From CAYVMD01 sp964452465 (GTDB lineage: Bacteria > Armatimonadota > JACIXR01), in assembly GCA_964452465.1 (NCBI GenBank), contig CAYVMD010000037.1, positions 1 through 20,519 of the forward strand: a DNA stretch of 20,519 nt, read 5' to 3'. Made by a program: the position numbers and the translations under genes. The notes beneath the pieces are model-generated. The model was not told the origin of the DNA. It ran no database searches and was given only the letters and a program-made list of their open reading frames with translations. Below are positions 15,091-20,519 of this stretch, piece after piece (the stretch's first letter is position 1; every line of letters starts with the position of its first letter).

Positions 15091-15574
15091 GCTCCAAATC
15101 TTCCAATAGTTTATTTATTAATTCCCTTTGCTTCTTCTCGTCCAGTGAGGCGCGCAGAGCTCTTTCCGCGATCGATATCGCTAATTTAACCACATCCTCC
15201 CTTAGGGAGATGAACATCTTTTCCCGTTCCAACTCCATATCCCTCCGTGTTTTGTGCCTTATCCTCTCCGCCTCCTCCCTTGCCTCATTGAGGATCTCTT
15301 GGCTCATCTCCTGCGCCCTCTGCAGTTCCTTCTGAAGGAGCTCTTGCTTTTCCTCATATATGCTTTGTAGGCGCCTCTCCAATTCTTCCCTCATAACTTC
15401 GAGGCGTCTTTTCTCTTCCTCCAAGGAAGTAACCCTCGCCAGCGTCTCCCTCCTTCTTTCCTCCATTACCCTTTTCAGGGGAACGAAGAGGAATTTCTTC
15501 AAAAGGAGGTAAACAACGACAAAACCCGCTAATTGAACGAGTATGGTATGTAGGTTTATCCCCAAAGTTTCCAT
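15053..15574 (-). CDS. atpF: F-type ATP synthase b subunit (peripheral stalk)
   Basis: A 173-residue protein with one transmembrane helix at about 10-30 (Ile-Leu-Val-Gln-Leu-Ala-Gly-Phe-Val-Val-Val-Tyr), a short Phe-Leu-Phe-Val-Pro-Leu linker and a long charged coiled coil to about 165 rich in Glu, Arg and Lys. This is the standard b-subunit build. There is one b gene and no b', so a homodimeric stalk is expected. The ATG is only 2 nt after the atpE stop and lacks a purine-rich ribosome site, in contrast to atpE, so coupled and weaker translation is likely. Confidence 0.95.
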   Translation of the reverse strand: METLGINLHTILVQLAGFVVVYLLLKKFLFVPLKRVMEERRRETLARVTSLEEEKRRLEVMREELERRLQSIYEEKQELLQKELQRAQEMSQEILNEAREEAERIRHKTRRDMELEREKMFISLREDVVKLAISIAERALRASLDEKKQRELINKLLEDLEHGDSNQIRHRFS

Positions 15575-15576
15575 AA

Positions 15577-15846
15577 TTATTTGCCGATCAGCTTCAATAT
15601 CTCAGGAGTGGGAGGCAGTTTAGGAGCGAGGAAGACCATCGCCATAACCAAGACATAGAGGACCAAGGACTCTATAAGGGCTAAACCAATGATCAAGGTA
15701 GTCCTTATAGGAGCCGCTGCCTCAGGTTGTCTCGCGATAGATTCAAGGGCGGAGATTATAGCCTTCCCCTGCGCTATGGAGGCAGCCAAAACCGCTAGAG
15801 GCACAGCGAACCCGACTCCTATAGCTATAGCGATGAAATAACTCAT
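15577..15846 (-). CDS. atpE: F-type ATP synthase c subunit, predicted Na+-binding
   Basis: An 89-residue two-helix proteolipid with the polar loop Ala-Arg39-Gln-Pro-Glu. Aligned through that loop to the Na+-dependent Ilyobacter tartaricus c subunit as I remember it, the Na+ ligands are kept: Gln26 (Q32 there), Glu59 (E65), Ser60 (S66) and Tyr64 (Y70). H+-only rings normally lack the Gln and Ser. Helix 1 lacks the G-x-G-x-G-x-G-x-G motif; the matching positions are Val19, Ala21, Ser23, Ala25 and Gly27, which may alter helix packing and ring size. The C-terminus extends beyond helix 2 by about 15 residues. It is preceded by a perfect Shine-Dalgarno, fitting the many copies needed per enzyme. 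Ion specificity is inferred from residues only. Confidence 0.97.
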   Translation of the reverse strand: MSYFIAIAIGVGFAVPLAVLAASIAQGKAIISALESIARQPEAAAPIRTTLIIGLALIESLVLYVLVMAMVFLAPKLPPTPEILKLIGK

Positions 15847-15853
15847 AATTTTA

Positions 15854-15862
15854 CACCTCCTT
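15854..15862 (-). promoter_or_regulatory. Perfect ribosome binding site of atpE
   Basis: AAGGAGGTG on the minus strand, 7 nt before the atpE ATG, and its first base is the last base of the atpB stop codon TGA. It is the strongest ribosome site in the operon. The b-subunit gene that follows has none, matching the need for many c copies against two b copies. Confidence 0.85.
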
Positions 15863-16605
15863 CAATCTTCGGTAGCGATCGCTAAATAAATCGTCGATAA
15901 GATGGTAAATATGAATGCTTGTAGGGCACCGATGAACATGTGAAAGAGAAGGAAGGGAAAATGGAGGGGAATAGGGAAAACCTTCAGGATTAGGGGGGAG
16001 AGGATAACAAAGGATAAAACCAGGGTTTCTTCTCCAAACATGTTGGCGAAAAGTCGCAAGGCCAGAGAAAAGGGTTTAGCGAACTCGCTTATGGTGTGAA
16101 GTACCGCGAAGAAGAACCCTCCCAGGAAAGCAAGGGGGAGAAAATAGCAAGGTAAACCCTCGAAGAGATGCCATTCTGAAAGGTGCTTCAAATAACCGAT
16201 AAATCCCCTCTTTTTTATCCCGCTATATTGGACCATTAAAAAGGTCGCTCCCGCTAAGGCAAGGGTTACATTGAGGTCCATCGTGGGGGGAACGAAGCCC
16301 GGAATTACGCTTAATAGGTTTAGGATCAGGATGTATATGAATAGAGAACCAATGAAAGGCAGGTATTTCTCGCCTTCCTCCCCGATGTTATCCTTCACCA
16401 AATGCTCCAAAGCCTCCACTCCCACCTCCACACCCGCCTGAAGGGAAGAGGGCTTGATCGGGGAGAGCCTCCTCCTTATCGAAATCGCGAAAATAGCGAC
16501 GAGCATTACGGCTATCCCCGCCATTATTACGGAGTCGCTTACCCAAGAGGGTAGCCTTAGATGATGACTAAGCAGAATGTAAATAAGAGAATGTTCCTTC
16601 TCCAT
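15862..16605 (-). CDS. atpB: F-type ATP synthase a subunit
   Basis: A 247-residue membrane stator that forms the ion half-channels against the c-ring. The essential Arg is R184 in LALRLFANMFGE, the counterpart of E. coli Arg210. Pro-Pro-Thr-Met-Asp-Leu-Asn-Val-Thr (106-114) is the other conserved block. Five or more hydrophobic helices are visible (about 27-45, 84-104, 114-127, 155-171, 193-243). The N-terminus is short with a His-His pair and no signal sequence. It follows atpI by 1 nt and precedes atpE by 15 nt. Confidence 0.96.
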   Translation of the reverse strand: MEKEHSLIYILLSHHLRLPSWVSDSVIMAGIAVMLVAIFAISIRRRLSPIKPSSLQAGVEVGVEALEHLVKDNIGEEGEKYLPFIGSLFIYILILNLLSVIPGFVPPTMDLNVTLALAGATFLMVQYSGIKKRGFIGYLKHLSEWHLFEGLPCYFLPLAFLGGFFFAVLHTISEFAKPFSLALRLFANMFGEETLVLSFVILSPLILKVFPIPLHFPFLLFHMFIGALQAFIFTILSTIYLAIATED

Positions 16606-16606
16606 T

Positions 16607-16930
16607 TCAACCTTCTAAGCCATAAGCGATAAGGAGTATAAAAATAATTATAGCAAAGGAAAAACAAAAAGCCACCATCGAGGCGGGTTGATACCTAAGG
16701 AGAAGGAAAACAACCCCGGCGAGGAAAAGTAGCCGAGGCGCAACGCTCCAAAGCCATACCTTCTGTCCCTTTTTTAGCACCATGTTAACCAACCAGTGCA
16801 TATAGGATACGACTAAGAATCCGAACGAAAGCCCCGCCACTGCTCCGAGGGATTTCTCCGCACCAAAGGGCGCAAGGAGAATGGGAAGCAAAAGAAAGGT
16901 AAAGAGGAAAAAGAGCCCGAAGTTTTTCAT
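16607..16930 (-). CDS. atpI: ATP synthase subunit I (AtpI/AtpR-like)
   Basis: A 107-residue hydrophobic protein with about four transmembrane helices (roughly 4-21, 27-49, 64-81, 84-104) and a charged stretch Leu-Lys-Lys-Gly-Gln-Lys before helix 3. Sequence conservation in this family is low, so the call rests mainly on size, topology and position directly before atpB. Family members help assemble the c-ring or, with AtpZ, form a cation channel; which applies here is unknown. It overlaps the upstream atpZ gene by 4 nt (ATGA). Confidence 0.75.
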   Translation of the reverse strand: MKNFGLFFLFTFLLLPILLAPFGAEKSLGAVAGLSFGFLVVSYMHWLVNMVLKKGQKVWLWSVAPRLLFLAGVVFLLLRYQPASMVAFCFSFAIIIFILLIAYGLEG

Positions 16931-17133
16931 GCTTTCTTGGCTAACTGGTATAACTCGTAAAATCCCGCCCCTATCCCAATAAATAGCCCTAAAATCGTGA
17001 GGAAGGGATAAGTGCCCAATTTATCATCCGCCAAAGAGCCCAAAAAGTACCCTCCCACCGTGAGAATAACCATGGTTATCCCAACGGTGCTATAAGCCCC
17101 CACATCCTTCCAAGGAGAACCACCAGATGGCAT
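16927..17133 (-). CDS. atpZ: AtpZ/AtpI-family small membrane protein
   Basis: A 68-residue first gene of the ATP synthase operon with two transmembrane helices (about 13-33 and 43-63). A Gly-Gly-Tyr-Phe-Leu-Gly-Ser-Leu-Ala-Asp-Asp-Lys-Leu-Gly-Thr stretch joins them, the recognisable mark of the AtpZ (putative F0F1-ATPase subunit) family. In bacilli AtpZ with AtpI supports Mg2+/Ca2+ movement next to the ATP synthase; in other groups it aids c-ring assembly. A GGAG lies 5 nt before the ATG. Only the family is certain. Confidence 0.85.
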   Translation of the reverse strand: MPSGGSPWKDVGAYSTVGITMVILTVGGYFLGSLADDKLGTYPFLTILGLFIGIGAGFYELYQLAKKA

Positions 17134-17142
17134 TTCGCTCCA

Positions 17143-17172
17143 ATTTTGAACCTTTCCGCCGCCCTATGTCAA
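17143..17172 (-). promoter_or_regulatory. Candidate promoter of the ATP synthase operon
   Basis: On the minus strand a perfect TTGACA (17172-17167) is followed by 18 nt and CAAAAT (17148-17143). The -10 match is weak (4 of 6), and the predicted start at about 17136 would leave out the GGAG before atpZ. A start slightly upstream, or a second promoter in the AT-rich stretch 17180-17210, is possible. Confidence 0.42.
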
Positions 17173-17263
17173 GGCAACGCGCTTCCTTAAAATAATCTCT
17201 TTGAAAAATTCTGCCTCCTCACATTTGACAAGGCGGAGGATAAGCGATAAGGATGAAAAATGT

Positions 17264-17291
17264 TTTACTCGCCCTTTCTTCCTCGTATAAT
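17264..17291 (+). promoter_or_regulatory. Candidate promoter of the metallophosphoesterase operon
   Basis: A perfect TATAAT at 17286-17291 lies 16 nt after TTTACT (17264-17269; 4 of 6 to TTGACA). The predicted start near 17298 gives a leader of about 25 nt that includes the AAAGGAG ribosome site at 17309-17315. A separate TTGACA at 17225-17230, 17 nt before TAAGGA, could be a second weaker promoter in the same divergent region. Confidence 0.6.
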
Positions 17292-17323
17292 AAACTAAAT
17301 AATTCCGGAAAGGAGAATGAGAC

Positions 17324-18718
17324 ATGAGAGGTCCGGGCAAAAAACTCCTTATCTTGCTTTTCCTCCCCCTCGTCGTTCTCTTCGCCCTGCAGGTGGAGGG
17401 AGTGGTATTCCTGGATGCAAATAGGAACGGAATCATGGATAAAGGCGAAAAGGGGTTGGTCAATGTCTTGGTGAGCGATGGAAGGGAGACAGCGATAACG
17501 GACCGCAAAGGGCAATTCCTCCTTTCCACTTCCAGCGACGAGCCCCTAATATTCGTCTCCTTCCCCTCAGGTTATTTCACCGATCGATTCTATAAGCGCG
17601 CAAGCAGGGAAAACCCCCGGGTGGATTTTCCCCTCTATAGAATAGAGCCCCGAAAGAACTTCCTAATAATCCATGTCACCGATATCCATGTCATAGAAAA
17701 GGACAATTGCAGAAGGGATGTAGACACCTTCGTTAAAGAAGCGAACGAGAGCAAGCCTTCCTTCATAGTTGCTACGGGGGACTTAGTCATGGACACCCTG
17801 GGAGTTAAATCCGAAGAACGTGTGGAGGAGCTTTATCAACTCTTCCTCGATCTCATGGTCAACCCCCTCAAAGCCCTTGGAATTCCCTTGTTCCCCCTCC
17901 CCGGCAACCATGAGCACCCCCTCTCCCTTCCTCCCGACCACCCCCTCTATAACAAGGGCGCCTACCAACGGTTCCTGGGTCCCACCCACTACTCCTTCAA
18001 TTACAACGGATGGCACTTCGTCCTCTTGGATGCTACCCTCCCCGGCGAGAAGCCCGGGCAATATAAGGAGGCGATATCCGATGAGGAAATAGAGTGGCTT
18101 AAAAAGGATCTGGATTTCCACAAGGGAATGCCCACCCTCGTCTTCAGCCACGCACTCCCCATGTCGCCCGATTACCTCAAATTCTTCCAACTGCTCTCAA
18201 ATTATAAGGTGAAGGGGATTTTCTTCGGACATCTGCACCAAAATCTCGTATTGAACTTCCTTGGGCTTCCCACCATCTGCACAGGAGGGCTTTGTGGCTC
18301 CTGGTGGGGAGATGAAAATCCCAACCCGGATGGTAACCCCCGCGGATATAGGTTCATCCTCATCGAGGACGAGACCCTCCACCATATCTACAAATGGGTG
18401 GGGGAAAGGCATTCCATCGATGCTTTGAGCATCGGCAACGACACCGTCCTAAAGGGTAACACCACCCTTACCCTCAATGTCTACGATCCCCAGGATCTCA
18501 TAGCGGGAGTAGCCGTGAGCATGGATAACAAACCTCCTCTCGTTTCCACCACTCCCTCGAGGAGAAACCCTTTGGGGAAAACCTTCCTCATTAATTTGGA
18601 CACTACCTCCTTCCCGAATGGTCCCCATACGCTCACCTTCTACGCGGTGGAGAAGAGGATCCCTGGGCAGGATAAGAGGCTATGGAAGTTGGAGTTCAAG
18701 GTGAAAGTGGAGAATTGA
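17324..18718 (+). CDS. Secreted calcineurin-like metallophosphoesterase
   Basis: A 464-residue protein. A signal peptide is evident (Lys-Lys then a Leu-rich core to about 22). Residues 26-105 form a beta-rich MetallophosN-type domain with Asp31-Asn33-Asn35-Asp39 arranged like the Ca-binding loop of SdrD-B/cna modules. The phosphoesterase core has all dimetal ligands: Asp120 and His122 (VTDIHV), Asp153 (ATGDLV), Asn195-His196 (PGNHEHP), His276 (FSHALP) and His303-x-His305 (FGHLHQ). From about 330 on lies a beta-rich C-terminal domain like that of other exported phosphoesterases. It should hydrolyse phosphate mono- or diesters outside the cytoplasm; the substrate is unknown. AAAGGAG lies 8 nt before the ATG. 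A frame-shifted ATG at 17317 gives only a short frame. It is followed after 1 nt by the Nudix gene. Confidence 0.92.
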   Translation: MRGPGKKLLILLFLPLVVLFALQVEGVVFLDANRNGIMDKGEKGLVNVLVSDGRETAITDRKGQFLLSTSSDEPLIFVSFPSGYFTDRFYKRASRENPRVDFPLYRIEPRKNFLIIHVTDIHVIEKDNCRRDVDTFVKEANESKPSFIVATGDLVMDTLGVKSEERVEELYQLFLDLMVNPLKALGIPLFPLPGNHEHPLSLPPDHPLYNKGAYQRFLGPTHYSFNYNGWHFVLLDATLPGEKPGQYKEAISDEEIEWLKKDLDFHKGMPTLVFSHALPMSPDYLKFFQLLSNYKVKGIFFGHLHQNLVLNFLGLPTICTGGLCGSWWGDENPNPDGNPRGYRFILIEDETLHHIYKWVGERHSIDALSIGNDTVLKGNTTLTLNVYDPQDLIAGVAVSMDNKPPLVSTTPSRRNPLGKTFLINLDTTSFPNGPHTLTFYAVEKRIPGQDKRLWKLEFKVKVEN

Positions 18719-18719
18719 G

Positions 18720-19256
18720 ATGGAGGAAAAGATAATCAATTGGAAGGAGGTTTTCAGAGGGAAGCTTCTCACCTTAAAGGTTGCTGAGGTAGAGCTTGCC
18801 AACGGGGTGGTTTCCACACGAGAGGTGGTGCAACATAGGGGAGCGGTCGCTATACTTCCTATCTTGCCCTCGGGGGAGATACTCCTCGTATCCCAGTTCC
18901 GCCTTCCCGCAGGCAAGGTCCTCCTCGAGATTCCAGCAGGCACCTTGGATCCCCAAGAGGAACCCTTAATCTGTGCCCAAAGGGAGCTGGAAGAGGAGAC
19001 GGGGTATGTGGCGGGGAGATGGCAGGAGTTGGCTTCCGTTTTCCTCGCTCCTGGCTATTCCACCGAGCGCATCCACATCTTCCTCGCGGAGGAGCTATCC
19101 CCAGGAGAGATGAGCCCCGACCAGGACGAGATCCTCTCCCTTAAACGCTTCCCCTTGCCTCAGCTCCTGAAGATGATAGAAGAGGGGGAGATCGAGGATG
19201 CGAAGACGATCATCGCCCTACTTCTATATAACAATCTGAAAAAGGAGGAGAAATGA
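18720..19256 (+). CDS. Nudix hydrolase, ADP-ribose pyrophosphatase type
   Basis: A 178-residue cytoplasmic enzyme with a perfect Nudix box: Gly74 of GTLDPQ, five residues, Glu80, seven residues, then Arg-Glu-Leu-Glu-Glu-Glu-Thr-Gly-Tyr. Upstream, Arg-Glu-Val-Val-Gln-His-Arg-Gly-Ala-Val-Ala and Val-Ser-Gln-Phe-Arg-Leu-Pro are the usual features of the ADPRase/NudF branch. Downstream, Ala-Pro-Gly-Tyr-Ser-Thr-Glu-Arg-Ile-His fits ADP-sugar binders. It would split ADP-ribose or a nucleotide sugar to AMP and a sugar phosphate. It is translationally linked to its neighbours (1-nt gaps on both sides). Exact substrate not determined. Confidence 0.94.
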   Translation: MEEKIINWKEVFRGKLLTLKVAEVELANGVVSTREVVQHRGAVAILPILPSGEILLVSQFRLPAGKVLLEIPAGTLDPQEEPLICAQRELEEETGYVAGRWQELASVFLAPGYSTERIHIFLAEELSPGEMSPDQDEILSLKRFPLPQLLKMIEEGEIEDAKTIIALLLYNNLKKEEK

Positions 19257-19257
19257 T

Positions 19258-20346
19258 ATGGGGTATAGAGTTCCCCTTGATAATCCCAAGCCGGATGCAA
19301 AGGGCTTCATCCGCTACCTTCTGGGAGAGGAAAAGCGAGACAGACCACCCCTCGTGGAATACATAGTCGACCCCGTCATCATGCGCCCCATCCTCGAGGA
19401 AATGATAGGGAGAAAGTGGGTGGACCCCCTTCCCGGCGATCGGGAATCCCAGATGGCTTATTGGGATAATGTTATAGAATTCTGGTATCGGATGGGATAT
19501 GAATTTGTGAAATTGGAGATAGGCTACCCCTTCGAAGAACGCCACATCTTCGCCCCCGATACCGCCCCTCAAGGTTATGGGCTGCGCTCCTGGGTGGATG
19601 AGCATAAGGGAGCGATAATGACCTGGGAGGATTTCGAGAGGTATAGGTGGCCTACTTTGGATGAGGTGGACTTTTTCCCTTACGAATACATAGATTCCCA
19701 CCTCCCAGAAGGAATGGGGCTTATAGCCTCCCACTCCGGTGGTGTATACGAACATCTGAGTTGGATCATGTCCTATGAGGGTCTTTCCTATGCCCTATAC
19801 GATAATCCGGAGTTGGTTGAGGCGGTGGCTAACAAGTTGGGGGAATTGATGGAGGTGTATTACGAGAAACTCCTCAAGTTAAACAACTTGATAGCCATAT
19901 TCCCGGGCGACGACATGGGCTTCCGCACCGGCACCCTTATTCACCCCAAATTCCTCCGCAAATATGTCCTGCCCTGGCATAAGCGCTTCGCCGAGATGGC
20001 ACATCAGCGTGGTCTCCCCTACTTCCTCCATAGTTGTGGAAATGTGGAACCGATCATGGAGGACCTTATAGAAGATGTTAAGATAGATGGGAAGCATTCC
20101 TTCGAGGATGTGATCATCCCCATCGTGGAGTTTCACAAGAAGTATCACACAAGGATAGCCTCTCTGGGGGGAGTGGATGTGAATGTGCTCGCCTCTGCAA
20201 CCCCCTCCGAGTTGCGGAAGTATGTGCGCCATATAGTAGATTCCTGCGCTCCCCTGGGACGCTTCGCCCTAGGCTCGGGCAACTCCATCCCCAATTACAT
20301 CCCCCTGGAGAATTACCTCGTCATGCTCGATGAAGCCCTCGCTTGA
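19258..20346 (+). CDS. Uroporphyrinogen decarboxylase (URO-D/MtaA) superfamily protein
   Basis: A 362-residue (beta/alpha)8 protein with UROD-superfamily marks: Phe-Leu-His258-Ser-Cys260-Gly-Asn-Val, Gly-Gly-Val-Asp-Val-Asn (304-309) and the end Gly-Ser-Gly-Asn-Ser-Ile-Pro-Asn-Tyr-Ile-Pro-Leu-Glu-Asn. True HemE opens with an Arg-rich Pro-Val-Trp-x-Met-Arg-Gln-Ala-Gly motif that is absent here. The His-x-Cys pair is shared with the Zn-dependent methyltransferases MtaA/MtbA. Their third ligand, a Cys in a Gly-Cys-Gly motif near the C-terminus, is Ser340 here, so zinc binding may differ. It is probably a methyl- or carboxyl-group enzyme for an unknown substrate and not a haem gene. An AAGGAGGAG site and a 1-nt gap join it to the Nudix gene. 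Confidence 0.85.
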   Translation: MGYRVPLDNPKPDAKGFIRYLLGEEKRDRPPLVEYIVDPVIMRPILEEMIGRKWVDPLPGDRESQMAYWDNVIEFWYRMGYEFVKLEIGYPFEERHIFAPDTAPQGYGLRSWVDEHKGAIMTWEDFERYRWPTLDEVDFFPYEYIDSHLPEGMGLIASHSGGVYEHLSWIMSYEGLSYALYDNPELVEAVANKLGELMEVYYEKLLKLNNLIAIFPGDDMGFRTGTLIHPKFLRKYVLPWHKRFAEMAHQRGLPYFLHSCGNVEPIMEDLIEDVKIDGKHSFEDVIIPIVEFHKKYHTRIASLGGVDVNVLASATPSELRKYVRHIVDSCAPLGRFALGSGNSIPNYIPLENYLVMLDEALA

Positions 20347-20361
20347 AAGGGGGGAAATAAA

Positions 20362-20519
20362 ATGCTGGCGGTTTTCGCCTTGATAATATCCTTGCAAAAT
20401 CCGGGGTTTGAGTCCCCTCAACTCGATAAGTATGGCTCCCCTCCCCACTGGACCTTCTTTCTGATCGCCGAGCCCGTGCAGGTTGCACTGTCCGATATCG
20501 CCCACTCTGGTAGCAAAAG
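20362..20519 (+). CDS. Start of a secreted carbohydrate-binding-module protein (partial)
   Basis: The first 52 codons of a gene that runs off the window. ATG 20362 is preceded by AGGGGGG, about 15 nt after the URO-D-family stop. The opening Leu-Ala-Val-Phe-Ala-Leu-Ile-Ile-Ser-Leu is a short hydrophobic leader. It is followed at once by Gln-Asn-Pro-Gly-Phe-Glu-Ser-Pro and, 35 residues on, Ile-Ala-His-Ser-Gly-Ser-Lys. Asn-Pro-Gly-Phe-Glu and Ala-His-Ser-Gly-x-x-Ser are the two ends of the CBM4/9-like jelly-roll pattern. The likely product is an exported glycan-binding protein or enzyme; the catalytic part, if any, is outside the window. Confidence 0.7.
   Translation, partial: MLAVFALIISLQNPGFESPQLDKYGSPPHWTFFLIAEPVQVALSDIAHSGSK

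Overview
The window reads as chromosomal DNA of a free-living, probably thermophilic bacterium. Coding density is very high, genes abut or overlap, and Ile-ATA, Arg-AGG/AGA and Lys/Glu codons are frequent. Sugar-polymer enzymes sit beside housekeeping genes. The mix of GH116 and GtaA-like (alpha/alpha)6 enzymes, DUF1638, UROD-type methyltransferase relatives and a carbohydrate-binding-module protein recalls lineages such as Armatimonadota/Fervidibacteria. That placement is an inference from gene content and is not proven by any marker seen here.

Layout. (1) 1-5948, plus strand: the end of a periplasmic sugar-binding protein, an RbsC-type ABC permease, a GH116 (GBA2-like) glycosidase and a glutaminase-A-like DUF4964/5127/4965/1793 protein. 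This looks like one operon that imports a sugar and trims a glycoconjugate. (2) 5942-6739, minus strand: yebC with its own near-consensus promoter, overlapping the preceding gene tail to tail by 7 bp. (3) 6859-7451: a decayed gene built from 33-residue TPR-like repeats (99-nt DNA repeats), broken by two stop codons and a frameshift. (4) 7505-10576, plus strand: a near-perfect sigma-70-type promoter with a palindrome in its spacer drives an apparently leaderless DUF1638 gene. It is followed by a small four-cysteine protein, galT and an aldo/keto reductase carrying eight C-terminal cluster cysteines. (5) 10579-17133, minus strand: a complete F-type ATP synthase operon in the order atpZ-I-B-E-F-H-A-G-D-C. 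(6) 17324-20519, plus strand: a secreted metallophosphoesterase, a Nudix (ADP-ribose pyrophosphatase type) hydrolase, a UROD/MtaA-family protein and the start of a secreted carbohydrate-binding protein.

The most informative points are these. The ATP synthase c subunit carries the Gln / Glu-Ser / Tyr set of Na+-binding rings, has lost the usual glycine motif in helix 1, and is paired with an epsilon subunit that lacks its whole C-terminal helical domain. The DUF1638/four-Cys/GalT/Fe-S reductase cluster, with its palindrome-containing promoter, is the best candidate for an undescribed metabolic unit. The repeat gene next to it is a clear pseudogene.
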